Assembly: GCF_000826545.1 (NCBI RefSeq)
Contig: NZ_CDME01000017.1
Span: forward strand, 181,101-245,100
Length of the DNA stretch: 64,000 nucleotides
Direction of reading: 5' to 3'
Source of the DNA: Kibdelosporangium sp. MJ126-NF4
GTDB lineage: Bacteria; Actinomycetota; Actinomycetes; Mycobacteriales; Pseudonocardiaceae
Below are positions 13,360 through 21,867 of this stretch, one piece after another; the first letter of the stretch is position 1, and each line of letters begins with the position of its first letter. Made by a program: the position numbers and the translations under genes. Under the pieces are notes generated by a model. The model was not told where the DNA came from. It searched no databases and saw nothing but the letters and a program-made list of their open reading frames with translations.

Positions 13360-15002
13360 CCCAGCTCAACCCGGAGCGTCCCCTGCGGTCCGTTCCAGCC
13401 AACGACGAACCCGCCGACCACGCCACAGAGGACGGTCGGCGGGCCGTTGTGCACATCTCCAGCGATCCCGACGCCATCCGCACCCTGACCCGCCTGCTCG
13501 ACGAGCGCAGCATCCCGGACGCCTACGTCCGAGACGGCGAACTCATCGCCGTCGAGGCGGTCTCCGGAACCGCACCCGCGACCGGAGAAGACGACGCACC
13601 ACTGCCCCTGGCCGCATCCCGCGTCACCTCACCGCGGCTGGCGGCGCTGCTGGCCGAACACCTCGACGTCATCGAACACCGCTCCGCCGGAAAAAACGGA
13701 TTCCAGGAGGTCCCCGTGACACCCAGCCGCGGCGTACTGTCCGCCGTCCTCTCACACCGGCACTGGCCCGGCCTGCCCGCCCTGCGCGGCCTGATCTCCG
13801 CGCCCGTGCTCCGCCCCGACGGCACTCTCCTGCAAGACCCCGGCTACGACCCCGCCACCGGCTACTACCTCACCACCCGCACCCGCATGCAACGCGTCCC
13901 CGACTACCCCACCCCCGCCCAGGTCGACGACGCCGTCTCCTTCCTTCTCGACAAGTTCCTCGCCGACTTCCCTTGGCGCACGCCAGCCGAGCGCGCCAAC
14001 TACATCGCGCTGCTGGTCACGCCACTGCTCCGACCGTTCACCAGGGCACTGGCGCCGTTCGGGATCGTCGACGCGACCATGCCCGGGTCCGGCAAAACCA
14101 TCCTCACCAGCTGCATCGGCCTGCTCGTCGGCCAACGTGTACTGACCCTGCCCGACGACGACGTCGAACTCCGCAAAGCGATCACCACCGTCCTCGCCGA
14201 CCAAGTCGGCGCGGTCGTGTTCGACAACCTCGTCGAAGGCCACATCATCAACTCCGCCGTCCTCGCCCGCCTGATCACCGAACGCACCTGGACCGACCGG
14301 CGACTCGGCTCCAACACCGCCGCCACCTACCCCAACGACCGCATCTGGCTCGCCACCGGCAACAACCTCCGCGTCGGCGGCGACATGGCCTCCCGCAGCG
14401 TCTGGGTCCGCCTCGACCCCGACTGCCCCCACCCCGAAGCCCGCACCGGCTTCTCCATCCCCAACCTCGACACCTGGATCCTCGACCCCGACAACCAAGC
14501 CACCGTCCTGCACCACCTCCTGGTCCTCGTCGTCGACTGGTGCCGCCACGGCGCACCCATCAGCACCACGGTCCCCCAGATGCGCCAGTTCACCCGCTGG
14601 GCCCAGTACCTCGGCGGCTTCCTCGAACATCACGGCGTCCCGAACTTCCTCGCCAACGTCGCCGACAACACCGACCTCGACGACGACGCCAACGAATGGG
14701 CCCAGTTCCTCCACGCCTGGCACGGCATCTTCGGCACCGAACCCGTCACCGCCCGAGACCTCCGCGTCCGCGCCGAGCCGGAATACGGCCAGCCCGACCC
14801 CTGGGCCGGGATCTTCCCCACCACACCCACCGGCCGACCCATCACCGTGAAATCCCTCGGCCGACGCCTCACCGGCCAAATCGGTCGCTGGCGCAACAAC
14901 ATCGTGCTCCGCAGCGCCACCGACACCCACACCAACGCCCGCACCTACTGGGTCCAACTCGAACAACCAGACAGCGACCAGGCCAACGCTGCCAAGCAAT
15001 AA
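13356..15002 (+). CDS. P-loop ATPase/helicase-like replication protein paired with the prim-pol
   Basis: The 548 residues contain a Walker A ATMPGSGKT near residue 240 and a probable Walker B VGAVVFDNLVEG near 287. An AAA-like LATGNNLRVGGDMASRSVWVRL block carries the sensor and arginine-finger-type residues. The first 150 residues are poorly conserved and partly acidic. A C-terminal DNA-binding part (VKSLGRRLTGQIGRW) follows. Proteins of this layout are found fused to or beside prim-pol domains in actinobacterial elements and are thought to act as replicative helicases. The coding strand is unusually rich in third-position C compared with the genes at 1.5-8.3 kb. Confidence 0.75.
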   Translation: MTQLNPERPLRSVPANDEPADHATEDGRRAVVHISSDPDAIRTLTRLLDERSIPDAYVRDGELIAVEAVSGTAPATGEDDAPLPLAASRVTSPRLAALLAEHLDVIEHRSAGKNGFQEVPVTPSRGVLSAVLSHRHWPGLPALRGLISAPVLRPDGTLLQDPGYDPATGYYLTTRTRMQRVPDYPTPAQVDDAVSFLLDKFLADFPWRTPAERANYIALLVTPLLRPFTRALAPFGIVDATMPGSGKTILTSCIGLLVGQRVLTLPDDDVELRKAITTVLADQVGAVVFDNLVEGHIINSAVLARLITERTWTDRRLGSNTAATYPNDRIWLATGNNLRVGGDMASRSVWVRLDPDCPHPEARTGFSIPNLDTWILDPDNQATVLHHLLVLVVDWCRHGAPISTTVPQMRQFTRWAQYLGGFLEHHGVPNFLANVADNTDLDDDANEWAQFLHAWHGIFGTEPVTARDLRVRAEPEYGQPDPWAGIFPTTPTGRPITVKSLGRRLTGQIGRWRNNIVLRSATDTHTNARTYWVQLEQPDSDQANAAKQ

Positions 15003-15033
15003 CCCAACTCGTCCAACGAATGGAGCGTTTCGC

Positions 15034-15834
15034 ATGACCCACACCGAGCCCGCCAACCACCAGTGCGGAGCCCGCACGGTCACGCTGGCCAGCGCAACCC
15101 GAATCGGCGGCCGCGCCGCCAACGCAGACGCCGTGCGCCTCGAAAGCAACCCACTGGGCATCGGCGCGGCCGTCGTGGACGGCATCGGCACCAGCCAGGC
15201 CGTCGTCGACGCCGCCCGCCGTGCTGCAGACACCGCTGCGGTCGTCGCCTCGCACCGCGGCGCACAGGCCGGGATCATGGCCGCCGCCGACACCATGCCC
15301 GACTATCCACGCGCCCCCAACGCCGTCGCAGCAGTCGTCTCGATCGAACCGGGCGGCCGGATCGAAATCGCACACGCCGGTGACACCGCAGTATGGACCT
15401 GGTCCGCCGCAGCCGGGCTGCAACGCTGGACGGTGGACCAGACCGCAGGCCAACACGTCACACACATGCTGCGCAACCCTGGCCTCACCCCAATGGGCCG
15501 GGACATCCTCAACCAGCACGGCCACCAGGTCGTCGTCGCGCTGGACGACTACGTGCTCAACGGCCTGGTTTACGCGACCATCTCGACGATCTCCTGGACA
15601 CCACTGCGCGGCAAGGCTGCTGACGTCGACCTGATCCTGCTGACCAGCGACGGAGTACACAAAGCGTTGCTCATCAGGCAGATCACCGAACTGGCCGAAC
15701 GTCATTCCGGCGACGCGCAAGCTCTCGCCGACGCACTGGTAGACGACGCAGTCGCCATACCGCACAGCGACCCCGACGAAGTCGCCGACAACGCCACAGC
15801 CGCTGTGATCACCCTGGTCCGAAGGGACAACTGA
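15034..15834 (+). CDS. PP2C-like protein serine/threonine phosphatase
   Basis: The 266 residues show the order of PP2C motifs: GRAANADAV (28-34; the RxxNEDA-type motif 1 with Asp32), AAVVDGIGTS (metal-binding Asp49-Gly50), IEIAHAGDTAVW (Asp117) and LILLTSDGVHKAL (the LxSDG motif). A terminal DN element (EVADNATAAVITL) supplies the last metal ligand. PP2C enzymes are Mn/Mg-dependent phosphatases acting on Ser/Thr kinase targets. It stands between the replication genes and the integrase, with no kinase gene visible in the element, so it may act on host kinase targets. That is inference. Confidence 0.75.
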   Translation: MTHTEPANHQCGARTVTLASATRIGGRAANADAVRLESNPLGIGAAVVDGIGTSQAVVDAARRAADTAAVVASHRGAQAGIMAAADTMPDYPRAPNAVAAVVSIEPGGRIEIAHAGDTAVWTWSAAAGLQRWTVDQTAGQHVTHMLRNPGLTPMGRDILNQHGHQVVVALDDYVLNGLVYATISTISWTPLRGKAADVDLILLTSDGVHKALLIRQITELAERHSGDAQALADALVDDAVAIPHSDPDEVADNATAAVITLVRRDN

Positions 15835-15836
15835 AC

Positions 15837-17072
15837 ATGGCCAGCAGCAAGCGCCAAACCAAGCAAGCACCAATCGGCGTGCGGCTGTCGGACGACATCG
15901 AGTACCTGCCGAACCGGCCAACGCCCTACCGTGCCCGAGTCCGATGGACCGACCCAGCAACCAAAAAACGTCAATCCCTGTCTCAGTCCTGCGAGACCGA
16001 GCCGGAAGCTACAACGTGGATCGACGGCATGAAACGCGCAGCTGCCAACGGCGTCGATCCGCACACGGCGAACATGACGCTGGCCGAGTACGGCAACGCC
16101 AACAACGAAGCCAACCTGAAACTGGCTCTGCGCGGCCTCGAAGACAAGACACTTCCGCCCTACCTGTCGGGCTGGAAACTCCGGATCGTGCCGTCGCTGG
16201 GGCACCTTCCCATCCGCATGCTCACCACCGGCGCGGTCGAACGTGCGGTCGTCGACCCCGACCACGGCTGGATCGCCAACGAGTGCGGCATATCCACGAT
16301 CAAGAACACGCTCGCCTGCCTCGTGCGGGTGATGGACCAGGCCATTCGAGACGACATCCGCGAACGCAATCCGGCGCGGATCAAGGGCTGGCAGAAGGAG
16401 TTCGCGCGCCTGGAGGACGAGCTCGACAACCCACGGGAGCTCGCGCTGCCGAACTGGCCAACTCTCCAGCGACTCGCGGACGCCCTCACTGCCAGGTCGG
16501 CCGACAACTATGAAGGGTGGCGGGACGTGGTGTTGTTCTCCGCCTGCACAGCCGCACGCATCGGCGAGGTGTCCGGCTGCCAGGTGCACGACATCGACAC
16601 CAAGGAGTGGACCTGGACAGTGCGCAGGCAGACGACCCCAGCTCCTGGCGGGCTCGTCGACAAGGGCACCAAGGGCAAACGAGCCCGGGTGGTCCCCGTG
16701 ATCGGGGAGATCCGTGAGATCGTCGAACGCCGCATCGCGGAGACGGACGGCTCCAAGGACGCCCGTCTGTTCGTCGGCCCACGCGGCGGCCGGATCACCA
16801 CTGCAGTGCTACGGGACGCGACCCACTGGGACGAAGTCGTCAGCCAACTCGGCTTCGAGCAGCTGACACGCCACAGCCTCCGCCATACCGGCCTGACATG
16901 GATGGCCGACGCTGGCGTACCGGTCCACCACCTACAGAAAATCGCCGGACACGGGTCACTGACAACCACCCAGCGCTACCTGCACCCGGACCGCCGATCA
17001 GTAACCGACGCAGGCTTCCTGCTGTCGCGGCACCTGCAGGTGGCACGACGAGGAGACCTGCGCGCAGTCTGA
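15837..17072 (+). CDS. int: Tyrosine recombinase (integrase) of the element
   Basis: The 411 residues have an N-terminal arm-type/AP2-like region with YRARVRWTDPATKKRQSLSQ, a SAM-like core-binding domain (about 85-200), and a catalytic domain. Active-site residues visible: Arg in CTAARIGEV (about 241), Lys in the KGTKGKRARVVPV beta hairpin, HSLRH (about 345-349), GH in IAGHGSLTTTQRYLH and the nucleophilic Tyr near 380. It begins 2 bases after the phosphatase stop. It would catalyse site-specific integration into and excision from the tRNA-Pro gene. Confidence 0.93.
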   Translation: MASSKRQTKQAPIGVRLSDDIEYLPNRPTPYRARVRWTDPATKKRQSLSQSCETEPEATTWIDGMKRAAANGVDPHTANMTLAEYGNANNEANLKLALRGLEDKTLPPYLSGWKLRIVPSLGHLPIRMLTTGAVERAVVDPDHGWIANECGISTIKNTLACLVRVMDQAIRDDIRERNPARIKGWQKEFARLEDELDNPRELALPNWPTLQRLADALTARSADNYEGWRDVVLFSACTAARIGEVSGCQVHDIDTKEWTWTVRRQTTPAPGGLVDKGTKGKRARVVPVIGEIREIVERRIAETDGSKDARLFVGPRGGRITTAVLRDATHWDEVVSQLGFEQLTRHSLRHTGLTWMADAGVPVHHLQKIAGHGSLTTTQRYLHPDRRSVTDAGFLLSRHLQVARRGDLRAV

Positions 17073-17162
17073 CGCCCCCCATTCCAACGGAGTCAGCTTG
17101 TCGAACCGATACACCGTAGGCTGTTTCATGGGCGTCTAATCGATCACGCGGAAACGCTAGAA

Positions 17163-17201
17163 CGGCCCTCTGCCAAGGCATTTGCCTACATCAGAGGGCC
17201 G
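17163..17201. terminator. Hairpin between integrase and the convergent cargo gene
   Basis: CGGCCCTCTG and CAGAGGGCCG form a perfect 10-bp stem with a 19-base loop. It lies in the intergenic space between the plus-strand integrase and a minus-strand gene, so it could stop transcription from both sides. No T-run follows. Confidence 0.55.
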
Positions 17202-17214
17202 CTACTAGTCGGAA

Positions 17215-17841
17215 CTATGCGATCGCTCGCCAGATCGCAGTCCAGTGTGCAACCACCCCCGCCACATCAGCCTCTAAACGCTTCTGCGTCCGGTGGCTGC
17301 TCAGCAGGCGAAGATCCCCACGACGTACATCCAGGATTGCTGCTTTTCCATCGAGCAGTAGATCGGGCATCACCTGCCGCATCATGTAGAGCGGGATGTT
17401 GGCCGCCTCCTGTCGGAGGACCGGGCTCTTCATATACAGCACGACTGCCAGCGGCGCTCCGCTTCCGGTTCGTGGCCTCAGTCCGAGGTGGGGCGCGACA
17501 TTAAATGCCGCCTCGGAGTTCAACCAAGTCGCGGCCTTGACAGGCACGAGGGTGTAGTTCGACCTACCGATGAACCGCATGGCCCCTTCGCACAGTTCAG
17601 CGAAGTTTGCTCGTTTCGCCGGATCGGTCACCTTGTCCACGGCGGCCTGGAGCACGTCGCGAGGAGCCGGATCGACGAGGGCCTGACGAATCGCCCGAAC
17701 CATCGGGCCGTAGTAAACCCACGGCTGACGGCCTTCTTCGTGGTACATCCGTCGTTGCTGCTCAACGATGTTTGTTTGCTGGCCGGGGGTGCTATTAGCG
17801 AAGTCGATGATGACTCCGATCTTCGGATCTCTCTGGGACAT
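17215..17841 (-). CDS. Hypothetical protein, cargo of the element (208 aa)
   Basis: The only gene between the integrase and the tRNA, on the opposite strand to most of the element. The sequence starts with MSQRDPKIGVIIDFANSTP, which resembles the opening strand of an NYN/PIN-like fold (hydrophobic strand ending in Asp). No further catalytic acidic residues were clear enough to support that. The middle (LCEGAMRFIGRSNYTLVPVK) and the end (HWTAIWRAIA) are mixed alpha/beta and helical. Its location next to the attachment site is the usual place for cargo such as defence genes. Function not recognised. Confidence 0.6.
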   Translation of the reverse strand: MSQRDPKIGVIIDFANSTPGQQTNIVEQQRRMYHEEGRQPWVYYGPMVRAIRQALVDPAPRDVLQAAVDKVTDPAKRANFAELCEGAMRFIGRSNYTLVPVKAATWLNSEAAFNVAPHLGLRPRTGSGAPLAVVLYMKSPVLRQEAANIPLYMMRQVMPDLLLDGKAAILDVRRGDLRLLSSHRTQKRLEADVAGVVAHWTAIWRAIA

Positions 17842-18330
17842 GGACTGCTCGCCTTTCTCTTAAACGAAGCGGCGTCCAGATCCGAGAGAGTGAACACACC
17901 CATGCCTACTAGCCAGTAGATCTGAGTACACGGTAGGGTCGGGTGTCGAAGTCCGGGCCTACGGCGCGTCGCTCGCTCTCCAGGGCAGCCACGCCGCCGT
18001 AGGTTCATTGTACTTTTCACCCCTGACGCAGCGCGCAATGACTCGCCCACGTGTTCGAACTTGGCGTCGAACGGTAGCGTCGATCAGCCAGGCCAAAAGG
18101 GGTACATGCGCCTTCTGAGGGCTCGTCGACCGTCACCAGACACTGCGCACTGTTGGGGTAGTCAAACTCCTTCTCCATGCCTACGCGACGGAACGCTTCG
18201 AACGATCCTCGACCAGGTCTACCCCTGGCACGTTGGGAACTTAGTCGCTCGCTTAGACACTCAGGTCCACAAATGGTCCACAAACGATCATGAGAACGAT
18301 CTTGTCCATGATCGCATCACTGAACGAAAG
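17842..18330. other. Noncoding att-proximal segment with short repeats
   Basis: About 490 bases hold no convincing gene. The reading frames here are short and lack ribosome-binding sites. Two features stand out: the decamer GGTCCACAAA repeated at 18264 and 18275 with 11-bp spacing, and an inverted repeat CGATCATG...CATGATCG at 18285-18292 and 18307-18314. Phased short repeats beside a tRNA attachment site are what arm-type integrase or excisionase binding sites look like. Confidence 0.5.
18264..18284. repeat. GGTCCACAAA direct repeat pair, candidate integrase arm sites
   Basis: Two identical decamers are one helical turn apart, about 100 bases from the tRNA 3' end inside the element. They may be arm-type sites for the integrase; there is no direct evidence. 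Confidence 0.4.
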
Positions 18331-18370
18331 AAGCCCTCTGACCTGGTGTTTCCACCATGTCAGAGGGCTT
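18331..18370 (-). terminator. Rho-independent terminator downstream of tRNA-Pro
   Basis: A 12-bp perfect stem (AAGCCCTCTGAC with its complement) is extended by a mismatch and five more pairs around a 4-base loop. On the minus strand it is followed by the T-rich CTTTCGTT. It lies 11 bases beyond the tRNA-Pro 3' end and would terminate its transcript. Confidence 0.7.
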
Positions 18371-18381
18371 CCTACTGGCCG

Positions 18382-18455
<74 letters not shown>

Positions 18456-18520
18456 GCCGCATCCGGTTTCCCGGGTGCGAGGAGAAGCTTAGCGCATGCC
18501 CCGCGACGCCTTACACCGGG

Positions 18521-19918
18521 TTACTTCTTGCGCTTCTCCCGGACGCGGACCGACAGGCGGACCGGGCTGCCGACGAAGCCGAACTGTTCGCGGAACTTGC
18601 GTTCGATGAAGCGGCGGTAGCTTGCTTCCAGGAAGCCGGTGGTGAACAGCACCAGTGTCGGCGGTCGGGCCTGGGCCTGGGTTGCGAAGAGGACCTTGGG
18701 TTGTTTCCCGCTGCGTACGGGGGGTGGGGTTGCTGCTATGAGGTCGCTCAGCCACGAGTTCAGCTGCCCTGTTGGGACTCGCGTGTCCCACGACTTCAGT
18801 GCTGTCCGCAGGTGCGGCGCCAGCTTGTGCACTGATCGGCCGGTCAGGGCCGAGATGTTCACTCGCTCTGCCCAGGGGACTCTTACCAGGCCTCGTTCCA
18901 GCTCACGCACGAGTTGGTGTCGCCTGTCCTCGTCGACCAGGTCCCACTTGTTCATCGCTATCACGCAGGCTCGCCCTGACTCGACCACCATTGTCAGGAC
19001 TCGCAGGTCCTGCTCGCTGATCGGGGTTGCCGCGTCCAGCAGGACTATCGCTACTTCCGCCGCGTCGATCGCCGCCCTGGTCCGCAGGGAGGCGTAGTAC
19101 TCCGCTCCGCTGGCCGTGTTCACGCGTTTGCGCAGGCCCGCCGTGTCCACGAAACGCCAGACCTCGTTGTCCAGCGTCACCATCGAGTCGACTGGGTCGA
19201 CCGTTGTTCCCGCCACCGAGTCGACCACCGCGCGGTCTTCGCCGGTCAGCTTGTTCAACAGCGACGACTTTCCCACGTTCGGCTTGCCGAGCAACGCCAC
19301 GCGACGGGGACCGCCCACGCGGTTGAAGTCGTCTCGCGGGGTCTCCGGGAGGATCTCCAGGATCTTGTCGAGCAGGTCACCGCTGTTTCTTCCGTGCAGC
19401 GCGCTCACCGGGAACGGTTCTCCCAGTCCCAGGTTCCACAGTGTCATCGCGTCCGCGTACAGCCTGTCGTCGTCCACTTTGTTCGCGACGACCAGCACCG
19501 GTTGTTTCGACCGGCGCAGGATCTTGGCCGCCGCTTCTTCCGTCGCCGTCGCGCCGACCGACGTGTCGACCACCAGCAGGATCGCGTCCGCTGTGGTCAT
19601 CGCGTATTCTGCTTGGGCCGCAACGGCTTTCTGCAGTCCTGCCGCGTCCGGCTCCCAGCCTCCGGTGTCGAGCACCGTGAACTTCCTGCCGTTCCAGAGC
19701 GCGTCGTAGGCCACCCTGTCACGGGTCACCCCCGGCACGTCCTGCACGACGGCTTCCCTGCGCCCCAGTATTCGGTTGACCAGCGTCGACTTCCCGACGT
19801 TCGGCCTGCCTACCACCGCGAGCACGGGCTGGGCCGCCGCGCCCTCCGCTTCGTCATCGGCACCGGTGGTGATGTCCCATTCGGACTCATCGGTCCAGGT
19901 ACCGTCCAGCTCAGTCAT
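18521..19918 (-). CDS. der: Ribosome biogenesis GTPase Der (EngA)
   Basis: The 465 residues contain two tandem GTPase domains, the hallmark of Der: G1 motifs GRPNVGKST (about 37-45) and GKPNVGKSS (about 211-219), DTGG and DTAG switch-II motifs, NKVD and NKWD specificity motifs, and a C-terminal KH-like domain ending in a basic tail (RVREKRKK). Der acts in 50S ribosomal subunit assembly. The first about 28 residues are acidic and extra, common in actinobacteria. The start ATG overlaps the stop of plsC (ATGA), placing it at the end of a cmk-plsC-der operon. Confidence 0.97.
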   Translation of the reverse strand: MTELDGTWTDESEWDITTGADDEAEGAAAQPVLAVVGRPNVGKSTLVNRILGRREAVVQDVPGVTRDRVAYDALWNGRKFTVLDTGGWEPDAAGLQKAVAAQAEYAMTTADAILLVVDTSVGATATEEAAAKILRRSKQPVLVVANKVDDDRLYADAMTLWNLGLGEPFPVSALHGRNSGDLLDKILEILPETPRDDFNRVGGPRRVALLGKPNVGKSSLLNKLTGEDRAVVDSVAGTTVDPVDSMVTLDNEVWRFVDTAGLRKRVNTASGAEYYASLRTRAAIDAAEVAIVLLDAATPISEQDLRVLTMVVESGRACVIAMNKWDLVDEDRRHQLVRELERGLVRVPWAERVNISALTGRSVHKLAPHLRTALKSWDTRVPTGQLNSWLSDLIAATPPPVRSGKQPKVLFATQAQARPPTLVLFTTGFLEASYRRFIERKFREQFGFVGSPVRLSVRVREKRKK

Positions 19919-20562
19919 CGCAAGTCTCGCATTCGATCCAGTTCACCGACCAGGTCCGCCAGCGCGGTCCTGATCTGCTCGGTTCCGGCGGTAAGCCCGG
20001 AACGGCCAGGTCCCACAGTCAGCTCGAAAGGTTTGCCGACCAGCACGTCGACCACGGGTCGCCAGCGCCGCCCCGAACCGGGCGGCCGCCGTGTTCCGCG
20101 CACCGCCACCGGCTGCACGACCGCGCCGGACTGCCGCACGAGCCAGGCCGCGCCCTGCTCGGCGTTCAGCACGTCACCGTCACCTCGGGTTCCTTCGGGG
20201 AACACGCCGATCACACCATTACCGCGCAGCACTCGCACGGCGGCCAGCAGCGGCTTGCGGTCCGGCTCTCCCCTTCGGATGGCCAGTTGGCCGATCGCCC
20301 GCAGCCCACGCCCGGCTATCCCCTTGAACAGCTCACCTTTGACCAGGAACACCGACCGCCTCGGGGCTATTCCGAACAGCACCCCCGGTTCGATCATCGA
20401 GCTGTGGTTGGCCACCAGCACCACCGGACCGCTCGTCGGAAAACGATCCATGTGGTGCACGCGGAAGCGGAAGGCCGGGACGAACAGGTAGCGGCCGATC
20501 AGCCTGCCGAAGTCGTGCAGCCACGGGATCGCGTCCTCCGGCAGTTCGGGGGCTTTGCTCAC
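19915..20562 (-). CDS. plsC: 1-acyl-sn-glycerol-3-phosphate acyltransferase (PlsC family)
   Basis: The 215 residues have the acyltransferase motifs NHSSMIEPG (the NHx4D/E block, catalytic His) and FPEGTRGDG (motif III), plus an N-terminal hydrophobic stretch ([16 protein letters not shown]). The family acylates lysophosphatidic acid in phospholipid synthesis at the membrane. A GTG that overlaps the cmk stop by four bases (GTGA) is preferred to the slightly longer ATG start. A PlsC-like gene between cmk and der is common in actinobacteria. Confidence 0.9.
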   Translation of the reverse strand: MSKAPELPEDAIPWLHDFGRLIGRYLFVPAFRFRVHHMDRFPTSGPVVLVANHSSMIEPGVLFGIAPRRSVFLVKGELFKGIAGRGLRAIGQLAIRRGEPDRKPLLAAVRVLRGNGVIGVFPEGTRGDGDVLNAEQGAAWLVRQSGAVVQPVAVRGTRRPPGSGRRWRPVVDVLVGKPFELTVGPGRSGLTAGTEQIRTALADLVGELDRMRDLR

Positions 20563-21263
20563 CGGCCCACCGCCTGGCACGTACGCAGCCCCCGGTTGTC
20601 CACAATGGCCAGCAGGGAGGTGAGGACGCCAGGCAGGTCCAGGTCGGTCGTGTCCAGCTCGACGGCGTCCTCGGCCTTGCGCAGCGGCGACACCGCGCGC
20701 GAGGAGTCGTAGTCGTCACGTCGTTTCACGTCCGCGAGCGTGTCCTCGACGCTCGCGGTACGCCCGGCGGCGACGTCCTGGCGGGAGCGGCGCTGGGCAC
20801 GGGCGTCCGGGGACGCCGTGAGGTACACCTTCAGCTCCGCGTCCGGTGCGACGACCGTGCCGATGTCACGTCCTTCGACCACGATCCCGCCCTGGCCGGC
20901 CACCGCCGCCGCGATGATCGCGCGCTGCTGCTCGACGAGGATCCGCCGGACCTCGGCGACCGCCGAGACCTCGGACACGGCCAGCGTGACCTCGGGCCCG
21001 CGGATGTCGGCCGAGACGTCAACGCCGTCGAGCAGCACCGTCGGGCCGTCGGGGTCGGTGCCCATCCGCAGACCCGACGACCTGGCGAGCTCGGCCGGGT
21101 CACCGCCTTCGCGGAGCACGGCGAGCGTCACCGCGCGGTACATCGCGCCCGTGTCGAGGTAGGCCGCCCGCAAAGTGCTGGCCAGCCGGCGTGCCACGGT
21201 GGACTTGCCGGTGCCGGCGGGGCCGTCGAGCGCGATCACCCCACGCAAATCACCCAGTTCCAC
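20559..21263 (-). CDS. cmk: (d)CMP kinase
   Basis: The 234 residues begin with the P-loop ALDGPAGTGKSTVARRLA, contain the CMP-binding YLDTGAMYRAVTL and the EGRDIGTVV block, and end with the lid region RSRQDVAAGR...DVKRRDDYDSSRAVSPLRKA. All are typical of cytidylate kinase, which phosphorylates CMP and dCMP in pyrimidine nucleotide supply. It is the first gene of the cmk-plsC-der operon. The C-terminal about 15 residues ([11 protein letters not shown]) are not conserved. Confidence 0.96.
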   Translation of the reverse strand: MELGDLRGVIALDGPAGTGKSTVARRLASTLRAAYLDTGAMYRAVTLAVLREGGDPAELARSSGLRMGTDPDGPTVLLDGVDVSADIRGPEVTLAVSEVSAVAEVRRILVEQQRAIIAAAVAGQGGIVVEGRDIGTVVAPDAELKVYLTASPDARAQRRSRQDVAAGRTASVEDTLADVKRRDDYDSSRAVSPLRKAEDAVELDTTDLDLPGVLTSLLAIVDNRGLRTCQAVGR

Positions 21264-21381
21264 GTGTCGCCCTTTCGTCGCGAGACCGTTTCAACCCTCT
21301 ATTCTGCCTGGTCGCCCCGACAGCGAGCGGCCAGGCAGGATGCAAACGTTTTCACAACCGGTCTGTGTCAGGATCACCGCC

Positions 21382-21867
21382 ATGGACAGCGTGACGCTCA
21401 AGCCCACCGACGCCGAGTCGATCCTCGCGATGAACAACACCGCGGTACCCAACGTGAACGAGGCCACGGAGGCCGAACTCGCCGCGTTGCTCGAGATGTC
21501 CGACCTGACGGTGGCGCTCAAGGACGGGGACACGCTGCTCGGCTTCGTGCTCACGCTCCCGCCGGGCGTCGACTACGCCAGCGAGAACTACCGCTTCTTC
21601 AGCGAGCGGTACGACAACTTCGTCTACGTCGACCGGATCGTGGTCGGCGAGCAGGCACGCAATCGCGGCGTCGGCGCCAAGTTGTACGACCTGATCGGCG
21701 AGTACGCGGCCGAGCGCGGCATTCCCCGCGTGCTGTGCGAGGTCAACCTGGAGCCGCCGAACCCCGGCAGCCTGCGTTTCCACAAGCGGATCGGCTTCGT
21801 CGAGGTCGGGCAGCAGCGCACCAAGGGCGGCACCTACCTGGTCTCGCTGCTGGCCAAGGAGTTCTGA
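21382..21867 (+). CDS. GNAT-family N-acetyltransferase
   Basis: The 161 residues have the GNAT core: a long strand pair (LLGFVLTLPPGVDY), VYVDRIVVGEQARNRGVGAKLYDL (motif A, acetyl-CoA pyrophosphate-binding R-x-x-G-x-G/A pattern), and NPGSLRFHKRIGFVEVGQQ (motif B). The acceptor substrate is unknown. The ATG after TCACCGCC is chosen because the family alignment begins there; upstream in-frame sequence overlaps the divergent cmk promoter. The last 34 bases overlap the convergent oxidase gene. Confidence 0.88.
   Translation: MDSVTLKPTDAESILAMNNTAVPNVNEATEAELAALLEMSDLTVALKDGDTLLGFVLTLPPGVDYASENYRFFSERYDNFVYVDRIVVGEQARNRGVGAKLYDLIGEYAAERGIPRVLCEVNLEPPNPGSLRFHKRIGFVEVGQQRTKGGTYLVSLLAKEF

Larger units (their letters stand above)
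1..18381. mobile_element. Actinomycete integrative and conjugative element (AICE-like), left end outside the window
   Basis: The stretch contains the full set of AICE functions: an XRE-type regulator, a small HTH protein, an FtsK-like conjugal translocase, a DUF2637 spread-type membrane protein, a prim-pol replication pair and a tyrosine integrase, with many small coupled hypothetical genes between them. It ends at the 3' end of a tRNA-Pro gene, the usual kind of attachment site for these elements. I did not see a second copy of the tRNA 3' end anywhere in the window, so the left attachment site must be upstream of position 1 or be diverged. The right boundary is inferred from the tRNA, not from a visible direct repeat. 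Confidence 0.8.

Noticed and set aside
13271..15037. Long Arg/Pro/His-rich frames overlapping the replication genes
   Set aside because: They are shifted-frame readings of C-rich coding sequence with no domain and no ribosome-binding site. The prim-pol and P-loop frames carry clear motifs.
13752..15296. 514-codon open frame on the minus strand
   Set aside because: It is antisense to the P-loop and phosphatase genes, Gly/Val/Ala/Asp-rich as expected for high-GC shadow frames, with no recognisable family.
17215..17841. Assignment of the 208-residue cargo protein as a PIN/NYN nuclease
   Set aside because: Only the opening strand with an Asp resembles the fold; the other acidic catalytic residues could not be placed.
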